Below are positions 45,001-48,565 of a DNA stretch of 64,000 bases, in pieces. The stretch covers positions 535,001-599,000 of the forward strand of contig JAJGOT010000016.1 of assembly GCA_022457155.1 (NCBI GenBank), given 5' to 3'. The notes under the pieces were generated by a model that was given only the letters and a program-made list of their open reading frames with translations, had not been told where the DNA came from and did no database searches. This DNA is from Cladopsammia gracilis. Its lineage: Eukaryota > Cnidaria > Anthozoa > Scleractinia > Dendrophylliidae. The translations under genes were made by a program, and so were the position numbers. How positions within the stretch are numbered: the stretch's first letter is position 1; the number at the start of each line of letters is the position of its first letter.

Positions 45001-46704
45001 TAGTTTCCAGAATAAAACTGTTCTTTCCGGTTTATTGAATAAAGTATGACTAAAATGAATATATTAATTATTTATGCACTGTTTTACTCAATGGACTCTT
45101 TGAAACTAGTATATGGCTGCAAATATTACTTTATTTAATGGCTCCTCTTTAGAACTTTAGAACTTAACATTGTTATTTAAACACGGTAGCTACATTCAGT
45201 GGATGAAATGCATAAAAAATAATAGGTATTCAAGTAGTGTTTGGTTTTCTTCATTATGTTGGCTGACTTTCTATAAAAAATAAATAGCAGACCAGTCGTC
45301 TCTTTCGTTACAGACCAGTTGTTTCTTTCGTTTGATTACGACAGTCTGTAACATGGTCAATAGATTTGTAACAAGCCGCAGACAAAGAGTTAACCTCAAT
45401 GAATCCTCAATTCATATGTGTCGCTGTTTGTGTGTTTGTTTACTTGTTTTTATTTTAATTTTAAAAACTTTAATTGAAGTTCGACTTTTGGACAATAGAG
45501 TATTTACTAAGTTCATTTGAATTAACTATCGGTTTTTCAGTAATATGGTTGGTAGCCTAACAATGCGTTTTGATATTGTCGTAGCTGGCCAATATCAGTC
45601 CACATGTCATACAATTCTCTTTCCAGTATTTTGTTTTAAAACTGCAAGCATAGGTGGAAGAGCATTTCAAACCAGTGTACAATTAATTCTCGAAGTTCTC
45701 TGTTACTGGTTTTCGATACTTTGTTACACCTGTTATATAATCGTATTTAGTCCTGACTGAGCGCCATAAATCTCATATTAAGTGCTCAGGTATCTAGTAC
45801 GTGTTTAGGTTATTTACAACCATCCTTGGCTAAATGTACATTGTATTCGTTTGTGTGTAACTAATTGTAGGAAAATGGAAATTGAATAACAACGTAGTTT
45901 TAAACTTTGAGTCTCAAAATAGCCTGTGGCTCACAACATTGGACTCAATATCTAACGGATGAAACAATAAATCGAATACGGAATTCCATTTCTTTTTGTG
46001 TGTGTTTATAATGATGTAAAAAGTTTATCAAATCCTAAAGTGTGAAGCAAAGAGCATTATTTTATTTTGATATCGTTTGTTTCGTCGTGCAAGGCGGTTC
46101 TAACTTTTGGGTCTGTTAGAGAAGTCTAATGTGTTACCATTGAAATAAAGCTATAATAATTGCACCGTACTTTACTGAGGCGCTGTTCATTAGTGTAAAA
46201 GGTGGTTCTAAATTTTTAATCTACAGATGGAATCCTTAATTGGAGTTCACAATTCAAGCGAAAGCTATTAGGCAGAACCACACGAAGTTGTTTGTGCTGT
46301 GAACGGTGCTACTAACTATATTGAGGCTGCAGATGGAATCATTGAGTATGACCATTAAAATAAAGGCTATTAACCATTAACTTCATGTGGCGTTGTACGC
46401 ACTTTCATCGAATTCTGGATTTTGTGGATACGACTTTGAAGTGTGACCATTGAAAAAAATAAAATCATTTACCATTCATGCTCATGTTATGCTGCACCGT
46501 ATACAAGGGCTCTCAAACTAAAAGTGTGTCAAAAAGCTTCCCAAAGTGCTCCGAACAAATATATACATTAAACATATACCGTCTTATTGTCTGTGTGTTA
46601 AAACAAAACCTACCTCCACCGTGTGCCGAACTGATCCAGAAAAGTATTAAGCAACTTGCACTTATCATCAATGGCAGCAAGCTTGCGTTCTTAAGCTTAG
46701 CCAT
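1..46704 (-). CDS. Giant secreted vWA/EGF modular protein gene (3' end outside window)
   Basis: Forty-nine coding exons can be threaded on the minus strand with GT/AG splice sites and compatible phases. In transcript order they are: signal peptide, vWA, EGF, WSC-like, F5/8C (3 exons), F5/8C (3 exons), FN2, EGF x2, vWA, EGF x2, vWA, short Cys exon, EGF x2, vWA, EGF x2, vWA, EGF x2, vWA, EGF x2, vWA, EGF x3, vWA, EGF x3, vWA, EGF x3, vWA, EGF x2, vWA, EGF x3, vWA (cut by the window edge). That is 12 vWA and 27 EGF exons. No terminal exon, second signal peptide or internal start was seen, so one gene is the simplest reading. Most exons are phase 1-1, the classic sign of exon shuffling. The family is extracellular matrix or cell-surface adhesion; vWA domains bind proteins through a metal site and EGF modules act as spacers. 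A named orthologue is not recognised. Introns hold repeats and no other coding exon I can support. Doubts: predicted two or more genes, or exon skipping, cannot be excluded without RNA. Confidence 0.75.
802..915 (-). CDS. Calcium-binding EGF exon
   Basis: 114 nt, phase 1-1. It opens with DVNEC, the calcium-binding EGF signature, and holds six cysteines ending [10 protein letters not shown]. Donor GTAAGT-like and a CAG acceptor are both clear. Confidence 0.9.
1653..1775 (-). CDS. EGF exon
   Basis: 123 nt, phase 1-1, six cysteines ([16 protein letters not shown] ... [12 protein letters not shown]). It has no calcium-binding signature. The acceptor is a pyrimidine-rich CCAG and the donor GTGAGT. 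Confidence 0.9.
2207..2317 (-). CDS. EGF exon
   Basis: 111 nt, phase 1-1, six cysteines ([16 protein letters not shown] ... [12 protein letters not shown]). First of three consecutive EGF exons after the vWA exon at 2,871-3,425. Confidence 0.9.
2871..3425 (-). CDS. vWA exon (degenerate MIDAS)
   Basis: 555 nt, phase 1-1, a complete vWA domain in one exon ([12 protein letters not shown] ... VFGIGIRNQ ... SICKG). The MIDAS start is DGSSD, so the last Ser of DxSxS is Asp. The later T and D ligand positions read NVGKGL and [12 protein letters not shown] rather than a T and the usual TDG. Metal binding is therefore doubtful. Confidence 0.92.
3794..3875 (+). repeat. SINE-body fragment
   Basis: Intronic. 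The stretch TACTCCACATTGTCTTTCTC, followed by a TATAAAT-like end, resembles the body of the complete SINE at 58,897-59,200. No tRNA-like head is attached here, so it is a partial old copy. Modest similarity judged by eye. Confidence 0.4.
3957..4070 (-). CDS. EGF exon
   Basis: 114 nt, phase 1-1, six cysteines ([16 protein letters not shown] ... [12 protein letters not shown]). It lies just left of the fold-back element that holds the duplication breakpoint, so it is single-copy. Confidence 0.88.
4190..4515. mobile_element. GC-rich fold-back (MITE-like) element
   Basis: The core 4,370-4,512 is a near-perfect hairpin: the arm holding GACTAAGTTAGGTCGGGCCG and GGAAAATATTTGGCTC is repeated in reverse complement on the right, around a short apex near 4,437. 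The GC-rich DNA at 4,190-4,330 has further CCGTACGGCC-type palindromes. Non-autonomous, with no coding capacity. Copy A of the tandem duplication starts inside its right arm (4,463). Confidence 0.75.
4823..4936 (-). CDS. EGF exon (duplication copy A)
   Basis: 114 nt, phase 1-1, six cysteines ([16 protein letters not shown] ... [12 protein letters not shown]). Twin of 12,044-12,157. Confidence 0.9.
5138..5728. repeat. 0.6-kb dispersed repeat, copy 1
   Basis: Starts at CCCTCGGACGTACACGCAAA and ends near CGCCCGAGGGTTAA, so the ends are short inverted repeats (CCTCGG...CGAGGG). Related copies lie at 12,358, 33,456, 47,655, 60,361 (remnant) and 62,775. A shared inner motif is GACGTCATCCAAAATGGCCG. 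No coding potential, probably a non-autonomous DNA element. Confidence 0.7.
5958..6503 (-). CDS. vWA exon (duplication copy A; Glu in MIDAS)
   Basis: 546 nt, phase 1-1, full vWA domain ([14 protein letters not shown] ... VVFTDGTS ... MICKG). The first MIDAS residue is Glu instead of Asp (EGSFS), while the TDG segment is kept. It differs from its twin at 13,179-13,724 by only two residues (K/R and E/G). Confidence 0.93.
7016..7132 (-). CDS. EGF exon (copy A)
   Basis: 117 nt, phase 1-1, six cysteines ([12 protein letters not shown] ... [12 protein letters not shown]). The DVAEC start is close to the calcium-binding form but lacks the usual third acidic or amide position. Confidence 0.88.
7481..7597 (-). 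CDS. EGF exon (copy A)
   Basis: 117 nt, phase 1-1, six cysteines ([16 protein letters not shown] ... [12 protein letters not shown]). Non-calcium type. Twin of 14,689-14,805. Confidence 0.9.
7968..8078 (-). CDS. EGF exon (copy A, intact form)
   Basis: 111 nt, phase 1-1, six cysteines ([15 protein letters not shown] ... [12 protein letters not shown]). This copy is in frame; the twin in copy B has an extra base. Confidence 0.9.
8498..9061 (-). CDS. vWA exon (copy A; degenerate MIDAS)
   Basis: 564 nt, phase 1-1, full vWA domain ([14 protein letters not shown] ... [18 protein letters not shown]). MIDAS reads DGSQV and the TDG site reads TASKSMDD, so metal ligation is probably lost. It differs from the twin at 15,711-16,274 by seven residues, more than the other vWA pair. 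Confidence 0.93.
9302..9663. mobile_element. Fold-back element (complete in copy A)
   Basis: Long inverted repeat with outer ends TTGGCGGGAAAGTGACGTCA and its reverse complement, and inner arms ATATCTTGATACAGTCAAGA against TCTTGACTGAATCAAGATAT. Centre near 9,480. In copy B only the left arm survives (16,505-16,712). Confidence 0.75.
10731..10853 (-). CDS. Calcium-binding EGF exon (copy A)
   Basis: 123 nt, phase 1-1, six cysteines. Opens with DIDEC, the cbEGF signature, and ends [12 protein letters not shown]. Twin of 17,567-17,689. Confidence 0.9.
11375..11488 (-). CDS. EGF exon (copy A)
   Basis: 114 nt, phase 1-1, six cysteines ([16 protein letters not shown] ... [12 protein letters not shown]). 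Twin of 18,180-18,293, which has Lys in place of Asn in the last loop. Confidence 0.9.
12044..12157 (-). CDS. EGF exon (copy B)
   Basis: 114 nt, phase 1-1, six cysteines. Its residues match the copy A twin at 4,823-4,936. Confidence 0.88.
12358..12947. repeat. 0.6-kb dispersed repeat, copy 2
   Basis: Twin of 5,138-5,728, carried along in the tandem duplication. It differs by small indels in the G-rich and A-rich runs. Confidence 0.7.
13179..13724 (-). CDS. vWA exon (copy B; Glu in MIDAS)
   Basis: 546 nt, phase 1-1. Same domain as 5,958-6,503 with the EGSFS start and the TDG segment kept. Reading frame open throughout. Confidence 0.92.
14224..14340 (-). CDS. EGF exon (copy B)
   Basis: 117 nt, phase 1-1, six cysteines, same as 7,016-7,132 (DVAEC start). 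Confidence 0.87.
14689..14805 (-). CDS. EGF exon (copy B)
   Basis: 117 nt, phase 1-1, six cysteines, same as 7,481-7,597. The acceptor lies in an A-run (poly-T on the coding strand) that is longer here than in copy A. Confidence 0.88.
15180..15291 (-). pseudogene. EGF exon with +1 frameshift (copy B)
   Basis: 112 nt against 111 in the twin at 7,968-8,078. An extra A lies near 15,243 (GAGTAGGGAG here, GAGTGGGAG in copy A). In the transcript the frame changes after the third cysteine ([16 protein letters not shown]) and reaches a TAA a few codons later. Both splice sites are intact. Because the twin is a phase 1-1 exon, skipping it would restore the frame. It could be a true lesion, a skipped exon or an assembly error. 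Confidence 0.8.
15711..16274 (-). CDS. vWA exon (copy B; degenerate MIDAS)
   Basis: 564 nt, phase 1-1, open throughout. Same degenerate metal site as 8,498-9,061 ([13 protein letters not shown]). The seven replaced residues include D/H near the start and G/S near the end. Confidence 0.92.
16505..16712. mobile_element. Fold-back element reduced to one arm (copy B)
   Basis: Matches the left arm and centre of 9,302-9,663, then jumps from AAATAGCACAA straight to GCTGACATATTC. The missing segment corresponds to about 9,498-9,828. A CAA at both ends is a possible microhomology. Confidence 0.75.
17567..17689 (-). CDS. Calcium-binding EGF exon (copy B)
   Basis: 123 nt, phase 1-1, six cysteines, DIDEC start. 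It differs from 10,731-10,853 by a few residues before the third cysteine. Confidence 0.88.
18180..18293 (-). CDS. EGF exon (copy B)
   Basis: 114 nt, phase 1-1, six cysteines. Twin of 11,375-11,488 with [12 protein letters not shown]. Confidence 0.9.
18725..19270 (-). CDS. vWA exon (strongly degenerate MIDAS)
   Basis: 546 nt, phase 1-1. The start is set by a pyrimidine-rich acceptor ending CTCTCAAAG, giving [17 protein letters not shown]. The DxSxS reads DGSSY, the T site reads NISAAL and the TDG site reads VSGMLSG, so no metal site is expected. The fold (VLIFVSG ... [10 protein letters not shown]) is kept. An antisense open frame of 154 codons over this exon is a shadow. Confidence 0.9.
19271..19884. 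other. Intron, no gene seen
   Basis: 0.6 kb between a vWA exon and an EGF exon. It holds a short palindromic patch around ACGTCACGGCGGCCATGTTG near 19,450, otherwise nothing recognisable. Confidence 0.6.
19885..20001 (-). CDS. EGF exon
   Basis: 117 nt, phase 1-1, six cysteines ([17 protein letters not shown] ... [12 protein letters not shown]). Resembles the calcium-binding start but has E at the third position. Confidence 0.9.
20930..21080 (+). repeat. tRNA-derived SINE, old copy
   Basis: TAGTGTAGTGG fits a Pol III A box and GGTCTAGTCTC is a worn B box. The following AGAAACTTTGCACCACATTG matches the body of the fuller SINE at 58,897. Intronic, antisense to the giant gene. Confidence 0.6.
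21079..21255. mobile_element. Fold-back element
   Basis: Arms GCTCAAGTGATGTTTACACC and, reverse complemented, GTGTAAACATCACTTGAACT, joined by GGTAACTGTT/AACAGTTACC and a short loop near 21,163. It abuts the old SINE on its left. Confidence 0.7.
21293..21409 (-). CDS. EGF exon
   Basis: 117 nt, phase 1-1, six cysteines ([15 protein letters not shown] ... [12 protein letters not shown]). Donor GTAAGA. Confidence 0.9.
21805..22365 (-). CDS. vWA exon (intact MIDAS)
   Basis: 561 nt, phase 1-1. All three MIDAS elements are present: DSSGS, the T in YTYTGEAL, and TDG in VLTDGKSHD. Ends SLVESVCKG. With 25,480 and 30,575, one of the three fully metal-competent vWA domains of the gene, so a likely ligand-binding site. 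Confidence 0.94.
22440..22645. repeat. Dispersed repeat shared with 40,860-41,060
   Basis: Shares TTGTAGAGAGTTT, then GCATTTCGTTCAAG and GGCGAACGA, then a GGCCATNTTGGTGT end with the intron sequence near 40.9-41.06 kb. No coding potential. Confidence 0.6.
23092..23211 (-). CDS. Calcium-binding EGF exon
   Basis: 120 nt, phase 1-1, six cysteines, DVDEC start (cbEGF), ending [12 protein letters not shown]. Confidence 0.9.
23917..24030 (-). CDS. EGF exon
   Basis: 114 nt, phase 1-1, six cysteines ([16 protein letters not shown] ... [12 protein letters not shown]). Confidence 0.9.
24031..25479. other. Intron with fold-back and degenerate repeats
   Basis: No exon supported. A hairpin lies at 25,071-25,178 (arms CGATAATTATCAAGGCC and GGCCTTGAAAATTATCG around CCTTCGGC). 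A direct repeat of GACGTCATAC sits near 24,905 and 24,945. Confidence 0.65.
25480..26043 (-). CDS. vWA exon (intact MIDAS)
   Basis: 564 nt, phase 1-1. DGSGS, the T in GTRTGQGL, and TDG in VVTDGLSHD are all present. Ends LREQICFG. An unusual CCYY pair sits in the GVG strand region. Likely functional ligand-binding vWA. Confidence 0.94.
26293..26409 (-). CDS. EGF exon
   Basis: 117 nt, phase 1-1, six cysteines ([16 protein letters not shown] ... [12 protein letters not shown]). The donor after CQV is GTAAGT. Confidence 0.88.
27367..27486 (-). CDS. EGF exon
   Basis: 120 nt, phase 1-1, six cysteines ([16 protein letters not shown] ... [12 protein letters not shown]). Confidence 0.9.
28289..28378 (-). 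CDS. Short four-cysteine exon
   Basis: 90 nt, phase 1-1, about 30 residues: [29 protein letters not shown] sites are good (GTAAGT donor). With four cysteines it is too short for EGF; it may be a shrunken EGF or a separate small module that follows the vWA exon at 28,769-29,302. Confidence 0.7.
28769..29302 (-). CDS. vWA exon (degenerate MIDAS)
   Basis: 534 nt, phase 1-1, the shortest vWA here. Starts [16 protein letters not shown], so DxSxS ends in Asp; the TDG site reads ISGKSHDE. The fold is otherwise complete ([12 protein letters not shown] ... RNAICKG). Confidence 0.92.
29921..30043 (-). CDS. EGF exon
   Basis: 123 nt, phase 1-1, six cysteines ([12 protein letters not shown] ... [13 protein letters not shown]). 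Confidence 0.9.
30291..30398 (-). CDS. EGF exon with extra cysteine
   Basis: 108 nt, phase 1-1, the shortest EGF in the gene. It has seven cysteines because the first is doubled ([10 protein letters not shown] ... [12 protein letters not shown]). The odd cysteine could form an inter-module or inter-chain bond. Confidence 0.88.
30575..31117 (-). CDS. vWA exon (intact MIDAS)
   Basis: 543 nt, phase 1-1. DGSAS, the T in GTFTGQAL and TDG in [10 protein letters not shown] are present. Several N-glycosylation sequons (NVS, NST, NIT, NSS). Ends VRGKLCLG. Likely a metal-binding, ligand-competent vWA. Confidence 0.94.
31802..31915 (-). CDS. Calcium-binding EGF exon
   Basis: 114 nt, phase 1-1, six cysteines, DFDEC start (cbEGF) and [12 protein letters not shown] end. 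Confidence 0.92.
   Translation of the reverse strand: MLMNVTTAFVRTEERVTTRLATTNVNVTMDTVAKIVI
32030..32270. other. GC-rich intronic island, unexplained
   Basis: About 240 bases of clearly higher GC than the flanks, with motifs such as GGATATCCGGGCGACCAGGC and CGGCGGGCAGCCACTCCCGG. No open frame of note on either strand. It resembles a worn retroelement fragment but matches nothing I can name. Confidence 0.4.
32332..32457 (-). CDS. EGF exon
   Basis: 126 nt, phase 1-1, six cysteines ([17 protein letters not shown] ... [12 protein letters not shown]). First EGF after the FN2 module, starting the long vWA/EGF rod. Confidence 0.9.
32979..33026. repeat. (ATTC)n microsatellite
   Basis: A dozen uninterrupted CATT units in the intron between the FN2 exon and the first EGF of the rod. 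Confidence 0.95.
33456..33995. repeat. 0.6-kb dispersed repeat, copy 3
   Basis: Begins GGACGTACACACAAACCCAT and keeps the order of motifs of the copy at 5,138 (GTGACGTCATC, ATGGCCGCCATCTTGG, ACGGCATGTGCTAATC). More diverged than copies 1 and 2. Confidence 0.7.
34248..34400 (-). CDS. Fibronectin type II exon
   Basis: 153 nt, phase 1-1, 51 codons. The FN2 pattern is clear: [16 protein letters not shown], then [19 protein letters not shown]2 modules bind collagen or gelatin in other animal proteins; that role here is inference. Last module of the N-terminal head. Confidence 0.93.
34610..34830. repeat. Dispersed repeat fragment
   Basis: CCCCCGGAGGGGGGCGTACT followed by TTTGGGTATAGGGGTACCGC resembles the G-rich repeat at 50,125-50,470. 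Intronic. Confidence 0.45.
35007..35202 (-). CDS. F5/8C-like module 2, third exon
   Basis: 196 nt, phase 0 to 1 ([15 protein letters not shown] ... [11 protein letters not shown] ... GELITK). The phase-1 donor is GTCGGT; a GTAACA four bases on would break the frame to the FN2 exon. It closes a discoidin-like domain. Confidence 0.75.
35400..35512. repeat. GAT/AAT/ATGAA microsatellite
   Basis: Compound simple repeat in an intron: GATGAT units, then AATAAT, then AATGA units. Confidence 0.9.
35601..35737 (-). CDS. F5/8C-like module 2, second exon
   Basis: 137 nt, phase 1 to 0 ([15 protein letters not shown] ... [11 protein letters not shown] ... GNYCQ). The LSYSTDG segment is typical of discoidin/F5-8C domains. 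Confidence 0.82.
36555..36695 (-). CDS. F5/8C-like module 2, first exon
   Basis: 141 nt, phase 1-1 ([20 protein letters not shown] ... [15 protein letters not shown]). The W..(N/D)PYLVVDLG run is the hallmark of the second strand of F5/8C domains. The longer open frame reported on this strand is in another phase. Confidence 0.82.
37586..37735. mobile_element. Fold-back element
   Basis: Inverted arms around AACATCGAGATTCGAGG and its complement, with ends CACTTAATGACTG and CAGTCATTAAGTG. Intronic, no coding capacity. Same type as the other palindromes. Confidence 0.75.
37843..37996 (-). CDS. F5/8C-like module 1, third exon
   Basis: 154 nt, phase 0 to 1 ([16 protein letters not shown] ... [12 protein letters not shown]). 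It splits where exon 35,007-35,202 splits in module 2, so the two modules share an intron layout and arose by duplication. Confidence 0.8.
38569..38705 (-). CDS. F5/8C-like module 1, second exon
   Basis: 137 nt, the same length and phases (1 to 0) as the module 2 exon at 35,601 ([15 protein letters not shown] ... FCFGSTADD ... RVNCL). Confidence 0.8.
39525..39692 (-). CDS. F5/8C-like module 1, first exon
   Basis: 168 nt, phase 1-1 ([18 protein letters not shown] ... [19 protein letters not shown]). Aligns with exon 36,555-36,695 around SWCP and the hydrophobic strand after it. Confidence 0.82.
40034..40345. repeat. (CATCT)n pentanucleotide array
   Basis: About 300 bases of ATCTC units, pure in the middle (40,168-40,290) and worn at both edges. 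Gives a spurious SSHLI-repeat open frame on the plus strand. Intronic. Confidence 0.95.
40397..40699 (-). CDS. WSC-like cysteine module exon
   Basis: 303 nt, phase 1-1. Reads [17 protein letters not shown], then [27 protein letters not shown], and ends [13 protein letters not shown] with four cysteines. This pattern (GCF.D, KC...A...GY..FAVQ.GG.C) recurs in cnidarian extracellular proteins and resembles WSC carbohydrate-binding domains. The name is by resemblance only. Confidence 0.85.
40860..41060. repeat. Dispersed repeat shared with 22,440-22,645
   Basis: See the copy at 22,440. Here the end GGCCATCTTGGTGTACCAAA is clearer. A short inverted repeat (CCACAGGGAACCCAAA and its complement) follows at 41,131-41,190. 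Confidence 0.6.
41440..41752. mobile_element. Fold-back element
   Basis: Ends TCCAGGATTGCAGATAATTA and its reverse complement, GTCATGCATCTAATTATC, enclose about 230 bases that also hold GGGACACTTCGTGACG and its relatives. Intronic. Confidence 0.75.
41770..41915 (-). repeat. Retroposon 3' end with (GTT)n tail
   Basis: Read on the minus strand it runs CCCCGCCTAGATTAGCTTCG to AATAAATTGTTGTTGCTG, then GTT units. A 3' tail of simple repeat after AATAAA suits a truncated LINE or SINE. Confidence 0.4.
42075..42188 (-). CDS. EGF exon
   Basis: 114 nt, phase 1-1, six cysteines ([16 protein letters not shown] ... [12 protein letters not shown]). Lies between the first vWA and the WSC-like module. Confidence 0.9.
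   Translation of the reverse strand, partial: WWTNVSALRAITMVPAQVLTVATNALAPRNSMESTVR
42889..43425 (-). CDS. First vWA exon of the giant gene (degenerate MIDAS)
   Basis: 537 nt, phase 1-1. Starts [17 protein letters not shown]; the DxSxS ends in Lys, and the TDG site reads IASSKSDDD. Ends KMAQKICQG. It follows the signal-peptide exon directly, giving AHGG-ALCSAN at the joint. Confidence 0.92.
43426..46613. other. First intron of giant gene
   Basis: 3.2 kb. It holds a repeat around 44,180-44,350 (CGTTTTC palindromic motifs), AT-rich DNA, and a worn tandem repeat at 46,080-46,500. No further exon could be supported; open frames at 44,122, 44,616 and 45,332 show no domain. Confidence 0.6.
46080..46500. 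repeat. Degenerate tandem repeat, about 105-base period
   Basis: Units begin near 46,131, 46,239, 46,345 and 46,439 with variants of GTGACCATTGAAATAAAG and share an internal CTACAGATGGAATC. A partial unit precedes the first. The array ends about 110 bases from the donor of the signal-peptide exon. Confidence 0.6.
46614..46704 (-). CDS. Signal-peptide exon (start of giant gene)
   Basis: 91 nt from an ATG at 46,702-46,704 to a GTAGGT donor in phase 1, matching the vWA exon at 43,425. It reads [18 protein letters not shown], then [12 protein letters not shown]: basic n-region, hydrophobic core, and a plausible cleavage near SSAHG. A TTG 21 bases upstream is in frame, but the ATG is preferred. 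This makes the protein secreted or extracellular. Confidence 0.75.
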
Positions 46705-47354
46705 GGCAAGCTTAACTTTTCTCAATTGTTTAGACTTGTCTCAATTGAATAGACGTTTTATTTGCTGATGTGAATAAAAATAAACTCTATTATATCTATT
46801 CATTCATCTATTCATCTATTCATCGTCACGCCCAGTTAATCAAGCTAACATTGTTTTGACACCAAGGAAAGTATACAATAACAGAATCTTCTAGCAAAGA
46901 AAAGGTGCAATTATCTTTTCACAAAAGCATAATTATAAACATACCAGGAGCTCCAAACAAACACGTCAAGTATATAATACCTGAATGCAAGGAATTTTTG
47001 TCTCCACAATAAGAAATTAGCAAGATCTCTTTCAAACGTCTTATCACTTCCGTTCCACGCGATTGGGAACTAAACTCTATTTAGGGTTAGCTGGATACGA
47101 GATGTTCGTGAAACTTGACTACAAACAAAAGTGCTCATTTTCGCAAGCTAAAGTAACCTTTCAAAATGATCAGCTCTACATTACTTAAAAGGAACGCTAA
47201 TGATTTTTTAGACTGAACATGTCAACACGTCCTACGACATTCGACCTAGCACTTAAAATAAATCCTATTAACCTTTTGAGATCCAAACCACGAAAAAAAA
47301 ACATTTCACCTTTAATATATATATTTTAATGTCCTCTACAAGAGAAGGTAAATG

Positions 47355-47508
47355 TTATGTAATATATCAAACACGAGGAACAGTGTTTCATCAGATTTCC
47401 AAACACCGAGAAGTGGATTGGAAAAACGAGGCGCAGCCGAGTTTTTTTAAACCACTTCAAGGTGTTTGGAAATCTGATGAAACACTGTTTCGAGTGTTTG
47501 ATATAGCT
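47355..47508. mobile_element. Fold-back element in shared upstream region
   Basis: Arms CAGTGTTTCATCAGATTTCC and GGAAATCTGATGAAACACTG lie around a core near 47,432 that includes AAACGAGGCGCAGCCGAGTT. Outer ends ATATCAAACAC/GTGTTTGATAT. Confidence 0.8.
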
Positions 47509-47654
47509 TCTCAAACTGATCGTTAAATGCGGAGAAAACGAAGGAATAAAATCGCCAAAATCTATGCAAATTAAGAAACGATTTCAAAACCTCCTTCACG
47601 GTAGTGATTTCCTTTGTGTTCTCGTCATGAATTATTAATGAGTTTGAGAAGAGT

Positions 47655-47980
47655 TATGTATGACACCGCCTGGGATCTGTTAGGTCAATCAAAATGGCGG
47701 TCAAGATGGCTGTCATCATGGATTTTACTCAAAATTCAAGTTTATCGAAAGTGTGCAAAATTGAACGTACTTTATGCAAAATAATTAAATATCTTGCTTG
47801 TGGTAGCATTTTATTTTTTTAACCAAAAATAAGTGACACGTGCTTTCACCTCATGCTACATATGGCGACACTCCCGTTACCATACCATATCAACCGATTT
47901 CCACCAAACTTTGCCAACATATCTCTCAGGGATAAACGAACAGCTATTGAAGGCCACTTGTGCTGACTTTAAATGCCCCA
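47655..47980. repeat. 0.6-kb dispersed repeat, copy 4 (5'-truncated)
   Basis: Keeps AATGGCGGTCAAGATGGC, TAGCATTTTAT and GATAAACGAACAGCTATTGA in the usual order but lacks the G-rich start. Confidence 0.65.
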
Positions 47981-48486
47981 ACATCTTGGTCCTAAGCTCG
48001 AGTCCTGGCTTGGATAATAGTTGATCTCCTCCGTCTCTTGTCCGTTATAACGAGTTGGTCACAATGCAGGAATTGACTGAATTCTATTTTGTTTTTGGTG
48101 TGATATGTTCTAGTAGCGAATGTTTGCACCTGTAAGTTTCAATGCGGCACCAAATGTACTATTTACTCAATTTAATTAAGTGACGATCTCATATTTCGTT
48201 CGATTTATTGTCATTTGCTCTTGACACAATTACACCTGTAACTTTAAATGAGGCACCCAACGTGATTGTCACTTAAGCCCATTCTTTCATTGAGCAAGCA
48301 ATTATATATATTCGTTCGATTTATTGTTTGAAGGTCTCTATTGCGCAGTGATATCGTTGGATCTTCTCTGCCTGTTCTTCTATCAAAAGGTTTGAATATG
48401 CGCGCCTGGCTCACTACAGGTCGGGAATGAAAGTGAAATTGTAGCATTTATTTCTAGTTACGATAGCAACCTACCTAAAACCGACG

Positions 48487-48565
48487 ATGGAAGTGTTAGC
48501 AAAATGGATGTTATTTGCCTCTATCTTTGACACTTTGAAAAGAGGGCGAGGAGAAGACGCTAAAG
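48487..48565 (+). CDS. Exon 1: start and leader of vWA-tyrosinase gene
   Basis: MEVLAKWMLFASIFDTLK, then RGRGEDAK, ending in phase 1 at a GTAAGG donor that fits exon 2. The WMLFASIF core is hydrophobic but short for a signal peptide. The next exon is 5.3 kb away, so an unseen alternative first exon is possible. Confidence 0.5.

Larger units (their letters stand above)
46705..48486. promoter_or_regulatory. Shared upstream region of two divergent genes
   Basis: The 1.8 kb between two divergent starts must hold both promoters. No TATA box is called with confidence. It includes a fold-back element (47,355-47,508) and a copy of the dispersed repeat (47,655-47,980). Confidence 0.5.

Noticed and set aside
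43426..46080. Open frames at 44,122, 44,616, 45,332 and 45,545 (plus)
   Set aside because: No domain, no splice context and inside the first intron of the opposite-strand gene.
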